From: Thermus thermophilus HB8
Lineage (GTDB): Bacteria; Deinococcota; Deinococci; Deinococcales; Thermaceae
Reading direction: 5' to 3'
DNA: 64,000 bases
NCBI RefSeq assembly: GCF_000091545.1
Contig: NC_006461.1
Coordinates: 743,564-807,563, forward strand
In this document: positions 15,805 through 23,937 of the stretch, piece by piece
Layout of the letters: every line of letters begins with the position of its first letter
Position numbering within the stretch: the first letter of the stretch is position 1
Position numbers and translations under genes: made by a program
The notes under the pieces: generated by a model
Databases searched by the model: none
Seen by the model: only the letters and a program-made list of their open reading frames with translations
Told to the model about the DNA's origin: nothing

Positions 15805-17023
15805 GCCGGTCTACCAGTATAAGGCCCGGGACCGCCAGGGCCGTCTGGTGGAGGCCACCATTGAGGCCGAGGACCTCCGCACCGCCGCGAGGCTCCTCCG
15901 CGACCGGGGCCTCTTCGTGGCCGAGATCAAGGAGCCGGGGAAGGGCCTGCAGGCGGAGGTCCGGATCCCCGCCTTGGAGCGGGGGCCGGGCCTGAAGGAC
16001 CTCGCCATCTTCTCCCGGCAGCTCGCCACCATGCTGGGGGCGGGCCTCACCCTCCTCCAGGCCCTCGCCATCCTGGAGCGCCAGACGGAAAACCGGAAGT
16101 TCCGGGAGATCCTCAAGCAGGTGCGCACCGACGTGGAGGGGGGGATGGCCTTCTCCGAGGCCCTCTCCAAGCACAAGATCTTCTCCCGCCTCTACGTGAA
16201 CCTGGTGCGGGCGGGGGAGACCTCGGGCGGCCTGGACCTCATCCTGGACCGCTTGGCGAGCTTTCTGGAGAAGGAGCTGGAGCTAAGGGGCAAGATCCGG
16301 AGCGCCATGACCTACCCGGTCATCGTCTTCGTCTTCGCCGTGGGCGTGGCCTACTTCCTCCTCACGGGGATCGTGCCCCAGTTCGCCCAGATCCTCACGG
16401 ATTTAGGCTCCGAGCTTCCCCTCCTCACCCGCTTCCTCATCGCCGTCTCCGACCTTCTTAGGGCGGCCACCCTGCCCCTCCTCCTCCTCGCCGTGGCCCT
16501 CTTCTTCGCCTACCGCTGGTATTACGGCACCCCCCAGGGGCGTAGGGTCATTGACCGCCTTAAGCTCCGCCTCCCCGTCTTCGGCAACCTCAACCGCAAG
16601 ACCGCCGTGGCCCGCTTCTCCCGCACCCTGGCCCTCCTTCTCTCCAGCGGGGTGAACATCGTGGAGGCCCTGGACATCACCAAGGGGACCGCGGGCAACA
16701 GCGTGGTGGAGGAGATCGTGGAGGCCGCCAAGCTGAAGATCCAGCAGGGCGACCCCTTGAACCTCACCCTGGCCCAGCACCCCTTCGTCTTCCCGCCCAT
16801 GGTGAGCTCCATGGTGGCCATCGGCGAGGAGACGGGGGCCCTGGACACCATGCTCTCCAAGGTGGCCGACTTCTATGAGCGGGAGGTGGACGAGGCGGTG
16901 GCGAGCCTCACCGCGGCCATTGAGCCCCTCATGATCATCTTCCTGGGCGTCATCGTGGGCATGATCGTGGCCGGGATGTTCCTGCCCCTCTTCAAGATCA
17001 TCGGGACCCTCTCCGTACAATAA
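15803..17023 (+). CDS. pilC: Type IV pilus inner-membrane platform protein PilC
   Basis: The 406-residue GspF-family protein is the platform of the type IV pilus and DNA-uptake machine. The start ATG at 15803 gives MPVYQYKARDRQGRLVEATI, the normal PilC N-terminus. It has two cytoplasmic GspF domains (residues ~70-190 and ~275-395) separated by membrane helices (YPVIVFVFAVGVAYFLLTGI and the following pair), and a last helix near the C-terminus. No pilB or pilT lies beside it. Its promoter lies in the divergent tsaC gene and its last 26 bases overlap the convergent EVE gene. Confidence 0.93.
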   Translation: MPVYQYKARDRQGRLVEATIEAEDLRTAARLLRDRGLFVAEIKEPGKGLQAEVRIPALERGPGLKDLAIFSRQLATMLGAGLTLLQALAILERQTENRKFREILKQVRTDVEGGMAFSEALSKHKIFSRLYVNLVRAGETSGGLDLILDRLASFLEKELELRGKIRSAMTYPVIVFVFAVGVAYFLLTGIVPQFAQILTDLGSELPLLTRFLIAVSDLLRAATLPLLLLAVALFFAYRWYYGTPQGRRVIDRLKLRLPVFGNLNRKTAVARFSRTLALLLSSGVNIVEALDITKGTAGNSVVEEIVEAAKLKIQQGDPLNLTLAQHPFVFPPMVSSMVAIGEETGALDTMLSKVADFYEREVDEAVASLTAAIEPLMIIFLGVIVGMIVAGMFLPLFKIIGTLSVQ

Positions 17024-17450
17024 GGGCTTCCGCCACCTCCGGGGGAACCGGCATCACGGAAAGCCGGTTTCCCCTTTTTACGAGGGGGTGGTCCGGGGGG
17101 AAGAGGGCCTTGAGCTCGGCGAGGGGGACGAGGGGCCACTTCTCCACGAAGGCCACCTCCACCGTGTACCAGCGGGGCTTCTCCGGCGTGGCCTTGGGGT
17201 CGTAGTAGGGGCTTTCCGGGTCAAACTGGGTGGGGTCGGGGAGGAGGGTGCGCACCACCCGGCAACGCCCGGCGATCCCCGGGGGGGTGGTGCCCGAGTG
17301 GTAGAAGAAGCAGAGGTCGCCCTCTTTCATCTGCATCAGGTAGTTCCGGGCTTGGTAGTTCCGCACCCCGTCCCAGATGGCCCGGCCTTCCCGCTCCAGG
17401 TCCTCAATGCCGTACACCTGGGGTTCGGACTTCAAGAGCCAGTAGGCCAT
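16998..17450 (-). CDS. EVE-domain protein
   Basis: The 150-residue product is a single EVE (PUA-like) domain. It opens MAYWLLKSEPQVYGIEDLE, then has a W-D-G-V-R-N-Y-Q-A-R-N motif, GDLCFFYHSG with the conserved Tyr-His-Ser, GIAGRCRVV and a late WPL/RLSVMPV strand pattern. EVE domains bind modified bases in DNA or RNA. The ATG lies 6 bases after TAGACT (17457-17462), so the mRNA is probably leaderless. Confidence 0.88.
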   Translation of the reverse strand: MAYWLLKSEPQVYGIEDLEREGRAIWDGVRNYQARNYLMQMKEGDLCFFYHSGTTPPGIAGRCRVVRTLLPDPTQFDPESPYYDPKATPEKPRWYTVEVAFVEKWPLVPLAELKALFPPDHPLVKRGNRLSVMPVPPEVAEALIVRRGSR

Positions 17451-17518
17451 GGAGGAAGTCTAAAGGAGGCTTCACCTCGCTGTCATCCCTGGTGGGGGGA
17501 AGGAACTATCTTGGAAGC

Positions 17519-17986
17519 ATGAGGGGATTGGTGGCGTCTTTCCTCGCCTTGGCCTTGGGGGCTTGTACGGTGACCATTTCCCCGGCCCCTCCCAGCATCT
17601 GGAACCTGTGGAGCCAAGACTGGTACTGCACCCACAGGACCACGCGGGTGGACTTCGGCTTTTCCTTTTCGGGGGTTCTTACCCGCCTCGAGGTCTACCT
17701 CTTGGACGAGGGGCAGAAGCCCTGGGAAGCCCGTCCCGGGCAGAAAGTGGCGGACCTGGACACCCTCATCGTGGGAAGTGGCGAGGTGAGGGGCTACGTG
17801 GACGTGACCCCCGCCCAAACCCAACAGGCCTTGGGACCGCAGGGCATCATCGTGGAGCCCGTGGGCAACAAGGTGCTTTGGGTGCGGGGGTTCAACGGCA
17901 GCGCCGCCTCGGCGTACGTGGAAAGCTCCGTGGTCATGTTCCCGGACAACACAAACGTCTGCGACCCGGGGGAGACCGCGCCCTAG
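17519..17986 (+). CDS. Hypothetical lipoprotein
   Basis: The 155-residue product starts at ATG 17519, with lipobox LGAC (MRGLVASFLALALGACTVTI), so it is a predicted lipoprotein. The mature part is beta-rich with two cysteines (after WYC and near the end, NVC) that could form a disulfide. A TATCTT element (17507-17512) precedes the start by 6 bases. No homologous family recognised. It is followed after 14 bases by glcD, but that gene seems to have its own -10. Confidence 0.7.
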   Translation: MRGLVASFLALALGACTVTISPAPPSIWNLWSQDWYCTHRTTRVDFGFSFSGVLTRLEVYLLDEGQKPWEARPGQKVADLDTLIVGSGEVRGYVDVTPAQTQQALGPQGIIVEPVGNKVLWVRGFNGSAASAYVESSVVMFPDNTNVCDPGETAP

Positions 17987-18000
17987 GCTAGGCTAAGGGT

Positions 18001-19356
18001 ATGGCGCTTTCCCGGGCGCAAGGGGTTTTGGACGAGCTCAAGGCGCTTTTCGGCCCCCGGGCCCTCCTTTCCCGGGCGGCGAAGGAGGTCTACCGCTACG
18101 ACGCCATCCTGGTGGGGCCCGAGCCCTTGGCCGTGGTCCTGCCCGAAAGCCGGGAGGAGGTGGCCGCTTTGGTCCGCCTGGCCCGGCGGCACGGGGTGGT
18201 GCTGGTGCCCCGGGGGGCGGGAAGCGGCCTCTCCGGCGGGGCGGTCCCGGAGGAGGGGTCCATCGTGGTGGCCTTCACCCGGATGACCCGCCTCGAGGTG
18301 GACCCCCACACCCAGACGGCCTGGGCCGAGCCCGGGGTGACCACGGCCCGGGTCTCCGAGGCGGCGAGGCCCTACGGCCTCTTCTACCCCCCGGACCCCG
18401 CCTCCTACCGCACCAGCACCCTGGGGGGGAACCTGGCGGAGAACGCCGGGGGGCCCCTCTGCTTCAAGTACGGGGTCACCGGGGACTACGTTTTGGAGCT
18501 GGAGTGGGTGGACGACGAGGGCGGGATCCAGCGCCAGGGGCGCGCCGCCTACGACCTCCCGGGCCTCCTCATCGGCTCGGAGGGGACCTTGGGCCTGGTG
18601 ACGGGGGCGAGGCTCCGCCTTCTTCCCTTGCCCCGGCACCGGGCCGCCCTCCTGGCCCACTTTCCCGGGGTGGAGCCCCTGGCCGAGGCGGTCTCCGAGG
18701 CGGTGGCCTCGGGGGCCGTGCCCGCCCGCATGGAGTTCATGGACCCGGCCTGCGCGGGCGCCGTGGAGGACTACCTGAGGATGGGCCTGCCCCGGGGCCG
18801 GGCCCTCCTCCTGGTGGAGACGGACGGGGAGGAGGCGGACCTCGTGGAGGAGGAGCTTTCCCTGGTGGAGGCGAGCGCCCGCCGTCACGGGGCCGAGGTG
18901 GTCCGCGCGGCGGGCGAGGCGGAGGCCGAGGCCCTCTGGCGGGCCAGGCGGGCGGTGAGCCCCGCCCTGGGCCGCATCCGTCCCAAGCGGGTGAACGAGG
19001 ACATCGCCGTGCCCCGCTCGGCCCTGCCCCGGGTGGTGCGGGAGATTGAGGCTTTGGGGAAGGCCTTCGGCCTCGTGGTGGTGCAGTTCGGCCACATTGG
19101 GGACGGGAACCTCCATCCCAACATCCTCTTTGATCCCAGGAGGGAGAGCGAGGAGAAGGTCTGGGAGCTCGCCCACGAGATCGCCCGGGTGGCCTTGAGG
19201 CACGGGGGGGTGCTCTCCGGGGAGCACGGCATCGGCCTCATGAAGCGGGACTTCATGCTGGAGGCGGTGGACCCCGAGACCCTGGGGGCGCTCCACCGGG
19301 TCAAGGAGGCGCTGGACCCCCTGGGCCTCTTCAACCCAGGGAAGGTCCTTCCCTAA
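18001..19356 (+). CDS. glcD: FAD-linked oxidase, glycolate oxidase subunit GlcD type
   Basis: The 451-residue enzyme has a PCMH-type FAD domain (residues ~38-215, with VLVPRGAGSGLSGGAV as the pyrophosphate loop). A C-terminal cap follows with the diagnostic FGHIGDGNLHPNI and a late GGVLSGEHGIGLMKRDF motif. It would oxidise glycolate or D-lactate to the 2-oxo acid. glcE and glcF are not adjacent, so it may act as a stand-alone D-lactate or glycolate dehydrogenase. The ATG lies 6 bases after TAGGCT (17989-17994). Confidence 0.88.
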   Translation: MALSRAQGVLDELKALFGPRALLSRAAKEVYRYDAILVGPEPLAVVLPESREEVAALVRLARRHGVVLVPRGAGSGLSGGAVPEEGSIVVAFTRMTRLEVDPHTQTAWAEPGVTTARVSEAARPYGLFYPPDPASYRTSTLGGNLAENAGGPLCFKYGVTGDYVLELEWVDDEGGIQRQGRAAYDLPGLLIGSEGTLGLVTGARLRLLPLPRHRAALLAHFPGVEPLAEAVSEAVASGAVPARMEFMDPACAGAVEDYLRMGLPRGRALLLVETDGEEADLVEEELSLVEASARRHGAEVVRAAGEAEAEALWRARRAVSPALGRIRPKRVNEDIAVPRSALPRVVREIEALGKAFGLVVVQFGHIGDGNLHPNILFDPRRESEEKVWELAHEIARVALRHGGVLSGEHGIGLMKRDFMLEAVDPETLGALHRVKEALDPLGLFNPGKVLP

Positions 19357-19408
19357 GCCCTGTTCGTTTTTCACGGCGTTTTGACGGCGGGGAGGCCATA
19401 ATGGGGCC

Positions 19409-20359
19409 ATGGAAGGCCTCTACCGCCTCTTTTATGTCCTCGCCTGGATGGGCCTTCCTTTGGGCATTGGGCTTCAGCTCTTCTGGCATCCGCCTAGGGG
19501 CGGGGAGTGGGGGTTCTACCTTCTCTTCGCCTTCCTTTTTGGGCTCGCCCTTCTCCAGGGGCCGAGGCGGGCCCCCCGCTTCCTCGCCCACGCCCTGGGG
19601 GCTTACCTCCTCTTTGAGCTTTGGCGGGGGAGGGACTTCCCCTGGGCGGTGGGCTTCTGGTCCCCTTCCCTCTACCTCCTCCTGGCCTTCGCCTACCCTC
19701 TCCCCCTGGCCTTGGCCTTGGGCCTCCTTTGGGCGGCGCTCCTCTCCGCCTTCGCCCTTTGGGCCGCGGGGGGGCCCACCTGGCCTTGGGGGCACTTCGC
19801 TTCAAGCCAGCCCGTCCTCCTCGCCCTCACCCTGCTCCTCGCCCGCTTCCGGGAGCTCTACGGCCAGGTGCGCTTCTGGCGGGAGCGGGCCCTCACTTGT
19901 CCCCTCACGGGCCTCCCCAACCGCAGGGCCTTGGAGATGGCCCTAGAGCGGGAGGCGGCCCGGGTGGAGCGGGGCGGGCCCCCCTTCGCCCTGGTCCTTT
20001 TGGACCTGGACGGCTTCAAGCGGGTGAACGACGAGGGGGGGCACAGGGAGGGGGACCGGTACCTCAGGCGGGTGGCCCGGGCGTTGGTCTCGGGGGTGCG
20101 CCGGGGGGACCTCGTGGCCCGGTGGGGCGGGGACGAGTTCGCCGTCCTCCTCCCGGGGACGGGGGAGAAGGAGGCGGTGGAGGTGGCGGAGCGGCTTGGG
20201 CGCCGCCTCCAGGAGGAGGGGGTCTCGGCGAGCCTGGGGGTGGCCGTGTACGCGGGGGACCTCGAGGACCTCTTCCTCCGGGCCGACCAGGCCCTCTACC
20301 GGGCCAAGGCTCTGGGGAAGGGCCGGGTGGTCCTCGCCCCGCCTCAGGGCAGGCGGTAG
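19409..20359 (+). CDS. Membrane-bound diguanylate cyclase (GGDEF)
   Basis: The 316-residue product has four or five hydrophobic helices in residues 1-145 with no recognisable extracellular sensor. A short coiled segment follows, then a GGDEF domain (~155-310). The active site RWGGDEF is intact. An RxxD inhibitory site (RRGD) lies five residues upstream of GGDEF, so product feedback by c-di-GMP is expected. A CATAAT element 6 bases before the ATG suggests a leaderless message. It converges on tyrA with a 16-base overlap. Confidence 0.9.
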   Translation: MEGLYRLFYVLAWMGLPLGIGLQLFWHPPRGGEWGFYLLFAFLFGLALLQGPRRAPRFLAHALGAYLLFELWRGRDFPWAVGFWSPSLYLLLAFAYPLPLALALGLLWAALLSAFALWAAGGPTWPWGHFASSQPVLLALTLLLARFRELYGQVRFWRERALTCPLTGLPNRRALEMALEREAARVERGGPPFALVLLDLDGFKRVNDEGGHREGDRYLRRVARALVSGVRRGDLVARWGGDEFAVLLPGTGEKEAVEVAERLGRRLQEEGVSASLGVAVYAGDLEDLFLRADQALYRAKALGKGRVVLAPPQGRR

Positions 20360-21423
20360 CCCGCCTCCTGGAGGACGCGCCGGGCCCTTTCCCGCTCCTC
20401 CCGGGTGGCGAAGGAGAGGCGGAGGGCCCCCGCCGCCTCCCGGATGGTGAGGACCTCTATGTCCTTGATGTTCACCCCCGCCTCGCCCAAGGCGGTGGCG
20501 ATCCTGGCGATCTCCCCGGGCCGGTCCGGCACCTGGACCACGAGGTCGTGCATCTCGGGGAGGAGGCTTCGGCGCACGATGGGGAGGCTGTCCCGGGTGC
20601 GCTTGGCCTCCTCCGCCGCCCGAAGCAACCCTTCGGGCTCGTCCAGGAGGCCTTCCAGCTCCAGGAGGACCTCCCGGAGCTCCTCTATGGCCTCCTTCAG
20701 GGCCTCCTTGTTCTCCACCACCATGTCCCGGCTCATCCTGGGGGAGCCGGAGGCCACCCGGGTGAGGTCGCGGAAGCCCCCCGCCGCCAGGAACATGAGG
20801 AGGTCCCGGTGGGGGCTTTGCGCCACCATGCGGTTTAGGGCCACGGCGAGGAGGTAGGGGAGGTGGGAGACCCGGGCCACGAGCTCGTCGTGGCGCCCCG
20901 GGGGCATCTCCAGGGGGTAGGCCCCCAGGGCCTCCACGAGCCCCCGCACGCCCTCCCGGGCCCTGGGGCTTGTCCTTTCCGTGGGGGTCAGGACCCAGAC
21001 GGCGTTTTGCAGGAGCCCGGCGTGGGCGTTTTCCACCCCGGCCCGTTCGCTTCCCGCCATGGGGTGCCCCCCCAGGTAGTGGGGGAGGAGGCCTTCCAGG
21101 GCGGCCACCACCTTGGCCTTGACGCTTCCCACGTCGGTCCAGAGGCTCTCCGGGTGGGCCCAGGGGGCGAGGGCCTTCCCCAGCTCGGCCAGCGCCCCCA
21201 CGGGGGCCGCGAGGATCCCCAGGTCAAGCTCCCCCACCCAGGGGCCCACCTCGGTGTGCACCCGGTCGGCCACGCCGAGAAAGAGGACCTTCTCCAGGGC
21301 CATAGGGTCCTGATCGTAGGCGTGGACCTCCTCGGCGAGGAAGCGCTCCTTAATCCCCAGGGCCACGCTCCCGCCCAGAAGGCCCACGCCGAAGACCCCG
21401 ACTTTGCCGAAGAGGGGCTTCAT
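20344..21423 (-). CDS. tyrA: Prephenate dehydrogenase with C-terminal ACT domain
   Basis: The 359-residue enzyme oxidatively decarboxylates prephenate to 4-hydroxyphenylpyruvate for tyrosine. The Rossmann loop is VGVFGVGLLGGSVALGI (residues ~8-24). The catalytic His region is YLGGHPMAGSERAG. A helical dimerisation domain follows, then an ACT domain (~290-355, VVQVPDRPGEIARIATALGE), which normally binds tyrosine for feedback. The start overlaps the aroF stop by 4 bases (ATGA), so both genes are under the aroF attenuator. Confidence 0.92.
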   Translation of the reverse strand: MKPLFGKVGVFGVGLLGGSVALGIKERFLAEEVHAYDQDPMALEKVLFLGVADRVHTEVGPWVGELDLGILAAPVGALAELGKALAPWAHPESLWTDVGSVKAKVVAALEGLLPHYLGGHPMAGSERAGVENAHAGLLQNAVWVLTPTERTSPRAREGVRGLVEALGAYPLEMPPGRHDELVARVSHLPYLLAVALNRMVAQSPHRDLLMFLAAGGFRDLTRVASGSPRMSRDMVVENKEALKEAIEELREVLLELEGLLDEPEGLLRAAEEAKRTRDSLPIVRRSLLPEMHDLVVQVPDRPGEIARIATALGEAGVNIKDIEVLTIREAAGALRLSFATREERERARRVLQEAGYRLP

Positions 21424-22454
21424 CCCAGGACGGGGGCGGCGAGGGTCTTGTCCAGGGCGGCCACCAGGCGGCGCACCTTGTCCATGAGCTCGGCGAACTC
21501 GTGCTCGTGGAGCTGCTGGGCGGCGTCGGAGAGGGCCTTTTCCGGCTCGGGGTGGGTCTCCACGATGAGGCCGTCCGCTCCCGCGGCGAGCCCCGCCAGG
21601 GCCAAGGGGATGACCCAGTCCCTCTTGCCCGCCGGGTGGGAGGGGTCTATCCAGACGGGGAGGTGGGTCCAGCTCTTGAGGACGGGCACGGCGGCGACGT
21701 CTAGGGTGAAGCGGGTGGCCTTCTCAAAGGTGCGGATGCCCCGCTCCACGAGGATCACCCGCATGTTGCCCCGGGAGAGGATGTACTCCGCGCTCATGAG
21801 GAACTCTTCCAGGGTCATGCTCATCCCCCGCTTGAGGAGGACGGGCTTTCCCGCCTCCCCCACCGCCTGGAGCAGGGGAAAGTTCTGGGCGTTCCGCGCC
21901 CCGATCTGGAGGACGTCGGCGTACTCGGCCACGAGCTCCACCTGCTCCGGGGAGAGGACCTCGGTGACGATGGGGAGGCCCGTCTCCCTCTTGGCCTCGG
22001 CGAGGATCTTCAGGCCCTCGAGGCCCAGGCCCTGGAAGGCGTAGGGGCTCGTGCGGGGTTTGAAAGCGCCCCCCCGGAGCATGTGGGCCCCGTGGGCCTT
22101 CACGTAGTGGGCGGCCCTCAGGGTCTGCTCCCGGGACTCCACCCCGCAAGGCCCCGCCGCCACCATCACGTGGCCGCCCCCCGTCTTCCCCGTGGGGAAC
22201 TCCAGGACCGTGGGGAAGGGCTGGACCTCGAGGCTTGCGAGCTTCCAGGGCTTGGAGATGGGGATGACCTCGGCCACTCCCGGCAGGGCCCGGAAGTGCT
22301 CCATGAGCTCGGGGGTGGGCCCCCGGCCGATGGCCCCCACCAGGGTGGTCTCCACGCCCCGGGAGACGTGGGGCCGGTAGCCCACCTTCTCTATTTCCCG
22401 GACGACCTCCTGAAGCTCCTCCTCCGTGTACCCCCGCTTCATCACGATCAGCAT
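21420..22454 (-). CDS. aroF: DAHP synthase, type I-beta with N-terminal regulatory domain
   Basis: The 344-residue enzyme makes 3-deoxy-arabino-heptulosonate-7-phosphate, the first step of the shikimate pathway. Residues 1-~75 form the ferredoxin-like regulatory domain seen in the Thermotoga enzyme (MLIVMKRGYTEEELQEVV), where it senses Tyr/Phe. The barrel carries AAGPCGVESREQ, FKPRTSPYAFQGLG, LVERGIRTFE and WIDPSHPAGKR. The Shine-Dalgarno GGGAGG (22461-22466) abuts the U-tract of the attenuator hairpin. This is the first gene of aroF-tyrA, and expression should respond to aromatic amino-acid supply through that leader. Confidence 0.93.
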   Translation of the reverse strand: MLIVMKRGYTEEELQEVVREIEKVGYRPHVSRGVETTLVGAIGRGPTPELMEHFRALPGVAEVIPISKPWKLASLEVQPFPTVLEFPTGKTGGGHVMVAAGPCGVESREQTLRAAHYVKAHGAHMLRGGAFKPRTSPYAFQGLGLEGLKILAEAKRETGLPIVTEVLSPEQVELVAEYADVLQIGARNAQNFPLLQAVGEAGKPVLLKRGMSMTLEEFLMSAEYILSRGNMRVILVERGIRTFEKATRFTLDVAAVPVLKSWTHLPVWIDPSHPAGKRDWVIPLALAGLAAGADGLIVETHPEPEKALSDAAQQLHEHEFAELMDKVRRLVAALDKTLAAPVLG

Positions 22455-22466
22455 GGCTTCCCTCCC

Positions 22467-22499
22467 AAAAACCTTGGGCGCCCCCTTTAGGGGGCGCCC
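22467..22499 (-). terminator. Attenuator terminator of aroF-tyrA (segments 3:4)
   Basis: On the minus strand GGGCGCCCCC (22490-22499) pairs perfectly with GGGGGCGCCC (22476-22485) around loop UAAA, then AAGG and five T (22471-22467). The T-tract runs directly into the aroF ribosome-binding site. The plus strand also ends in TTTT, but no plus-strand gene ends here. Confidence 0.9.
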
Positions 22500-22569
22500 T
22501 TTTCGCGGTATGGCCTACGCGGACCGCAGGGCGCCCCCGGCGGGGTAATAAAAGCCGAAGTAGCGCCCT
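22490..22569 (-). promoter_or_regulatory. Mutually exclusive antiterminator and pause hairpins of the aroF leader
   Basis: Segment 2 (minus-strand GGGGGCGCCCT, 22528-22538) is perfectly complementary over 11 bp to segment 3 (AGGGCGCCCCC, 22490-22500), giving an antiterminator that excludes the terminator. Segment 1 (AGGGCGC, 22563-22569), inside leader codons 4-6, is complementary over 7 bp to the 3' part of segment 2 (GCGCCCT, 22528-22534). The aromatic codons lie between segments 1 and 2. This is the standard 1:2, 2:3, 3:4 layout of amino-acid attenuators. Confidence 0.8.
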
Positions 22570-22580
22570 AGGGTCCACAT
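22515..22580 (-). CDS. Aromatic-codon leader peptide of aroF-tyrA (21 aa)
   Basis: ATG 22578-22580 to TAG 22515-22517 encodes a 21-residue peptide beginning MWTLGRYFGFYYPAGG and ending ALRSA. Residues 7-12 are Tyr-Phe-Gly-Phe-Tyr-Tyr, and Trp is residue 2, so six of the first twelve residues are aromatic. Stalling at codons 7-12 would cover segment 1 and favour the antiterminator; completion to the stop would cover segment 2 and favour termination. There is no Shine-Dalgarno; the ATG lies about 11 bases after the -10, so the mRNA is leaderless or nearly so. Confidence 0.82.
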   Translation of the reverse strand: MWTLGRYFGFYYPAGGALRSA

Positions 22581-22591
22581 AGTTGGTCTAG

Positions 22592-22621
22592 AGTCTACGG
22601 GGAGGGAGGGGGCTCCGTCAA
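22592..22621 (-). promoter_or_regulatory. aroF-tyrA promoter
   Basis: -35 TTGACG (22616-22621), 18-bp spacer, -10 TAGACT (22592-22597). The stop codon of the upstream VOC gene (TAG, 22595-22597) forms the first three bases of the -10, and the -35 lies in that gene's last codons. Confidence 0.8.
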
Positions 22622-23368
22622 GACCCGGGCCAAGGCCCCGGTGGGGTCGGGGTGCTCCCCGGGGGGAACGCCGGGAGGGGCGAGGAGAGTGTAGCCCAAA
22701 AGCCCCGTGGCCCCAGGGGGCGCCTTGCGCCTTCCCGCCCAGGTGTTCGCCCCCACGTGGTGGTGGTAGCCGTCCCAGGCGAAGAAGAGGGCCCCGGGGT
22801 AGGTGCGCAAGGTCACCTCCATGCCGAGCTTCCCGTTAAAGAAAGCCTCCGCCGCCGCCAGGTCCTCCACGTGGAGGTGGAGGTGCCCGAGGAGGGTTTC
22901 GGGGGGAAGGGGGGTGGGGTCCGGGTTTTCCGCAAGGAGCTTCTCCAGGTTCAGGGGCGCCGTGAACATGAGGGGGCCCTTGGGCCACGCTTCCTTGGGG
23001 CGGTCCCGGTAGAGCTCCAGGCCGTTCCCCTCGGGGTCGCGGAAGTAGAGGGCCTCCGAGACCCCGTGGTCTGCGGCCCCCTCAAAGTGGGCCCCCGCTT
23101 CTAAGAGCCTGCGGAAGACGCCGGCGAGGGCCTTGCGGTGGGGCAGGAGGAGGGCGAAGTGGTAGAGGCCTAAGGAGGGGTAGGGCCTTAAGGGGGCCTC
23201 GGGGTCGTGAAGAAGCTCCAGGAGGAAGCCCCTCCCTTCGGGGAAAAGCCGATAGCGGGGCGGGTCGGCCTCCACCTTGAGGCCCAGGAGGTCCCGGTAG
23301 AAGAAGAGGGCGGCTTCCAGGTCCTTGACCCTTAGGCTCAAGGAGAGAAGCCGCCGGGGAAAGGCCAT
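22595..23368 (-). CDS. VOC-superfamily (glyoxalase/extradiol dioxygenase-like) protein
   Basis: The 257-residue product has two tandem vicinal-oxygen-chelate modules. Module 1 (residues ~1-130) opens LLSLSLRVKDLEAALFFYRD, with YHFALLLPHRKAL and FRDPEGNGLELYRDRP. Module 2 (~145-250) opens LGHLHLHVEDLAAAEAFFNG and includes YHHHVGANTWAG. Candidate metal ligands are His in YHF, Glu in GLELY, and the His residues of module 2, as in CatE-type catechol-2,3-dioxygenase-like proteins. The substrate is unknown. Its ATG overlaps the YceI stop in TAATG, so it is the second gene of the yceI transcript. Confidence 0.82.
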   Translation of the reverse strand: MAFPRRLLSLSLRVKDLEAALFFYRDLLGLKVEADPPRYRLFPEGRGFLLELLHDPEAPLRPYPSLGLYHFALLLPHRKALAGVFRRLLEAGAHFEGAADHGVSEALYFRDPEGNGLELYRDRPKEAWPKGPLMFTAPLNLEKLLAENPDPTPLPPETLLGHLHLHVEDLAAAEAFFNGKLGMEVTLRTYPGALFFAWDGYHHHVGANTWAGRRKAPPGATGLLGYTLLAPPGVPPGEHPDPTGALARVLTEPPPSP

Positions 23369-23904
23369 TACTGCGCCACCGCTTCCTTTGCCTTCACCGC
23401 CTGGGTGTCCACGCTGAAGCGCACCTCCTCGCCCACGAGAAGCCCCCCGGTCTCCAGGGGCATGTTCCAGGTGAGGCCGAAGTCCTTCCGGTTCAGCTTC
23501 CCCTCAAAGTGGGCGGCGATGCGCTCGTTCCCCCAGGGGTCCTTCGCGGGGCCATGGGTTTCCACCTCAAAGGCGAGGGGCCGGGTCACGCCCCGGATGG
23601 TGACCTCCCCCTCCACCCGGTAGCGGCCCTCCCCTAAGGGGGTGATCTTCTCGCTCCTGAAGACGATCTCCGGGTGGTTGGCCACGTCCAGGAAGTCCGG
23701 GGAGCGCAGGTGGTTGTCCCGGTCGGCCACGCCGGTGTGGATGCTTGCCGCGTCCAGCCGGGCCTCCACCCGGATGGGCTTCCCGGTCTCGTCGGTCTCC
23801 ACGTACCCCTCCTTGAGGCCCATCGTCCCCCTTACCGTGGCGATCATCATATGCCGCACGGCGAACTCCACGCTGGTGTGGGTCGGGTCAAGGTTCCAAC
23901 GCAT
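23368..23904 (-). CDS. YceI-family lipid-binding protein
   Basis: The 178-residue lipocalin-like protein matches the Thermus YceI protein whose structure was solved with a bound polyisoprenoid. The ATG at 23904 is chosen over an upstream in-frame start because GAGGAGGTG lies just before it and the family starts 'MRWNLDPTHTSVEFAVRHMM'. This copy has no signal peptide, unlike E. coli YceI. It probably binds or carries a long isoprenoid (quinone, carotenoid or polyprenol precursor); the menaquinone genes mqnA/mqnE lie directly upstream on the same strand. Confidence 0.92.
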   Translation of the reverse strand: MRWNLDPTHTSVEFAVRHMMIATVRGTMGLKEGYVETDETGKPIRVEARLDAASIHTGVADRDNHLRSPDFLDVANHPEIVFRSEKITPLGEGRYRVEGEVTIRGVTRPLAFEVETHGPAKDPWGNERIAAHFEGKLNRKDFGLTWNMPLETGGLLVGEEVRFSVDTQAVKAKEAVAQ

Positions 23905-23937
23905 GCGCACCTCCTCTGGGCCTTGCGCCCAGGTGGG

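Noticed and set aside
22476..22503. Terminator for a plus-strand gene
   Set aside because: No plus-strand gene ends nearby; the TTTT on the plus side is incidental, while the minus-strand leader explains the structure fully.
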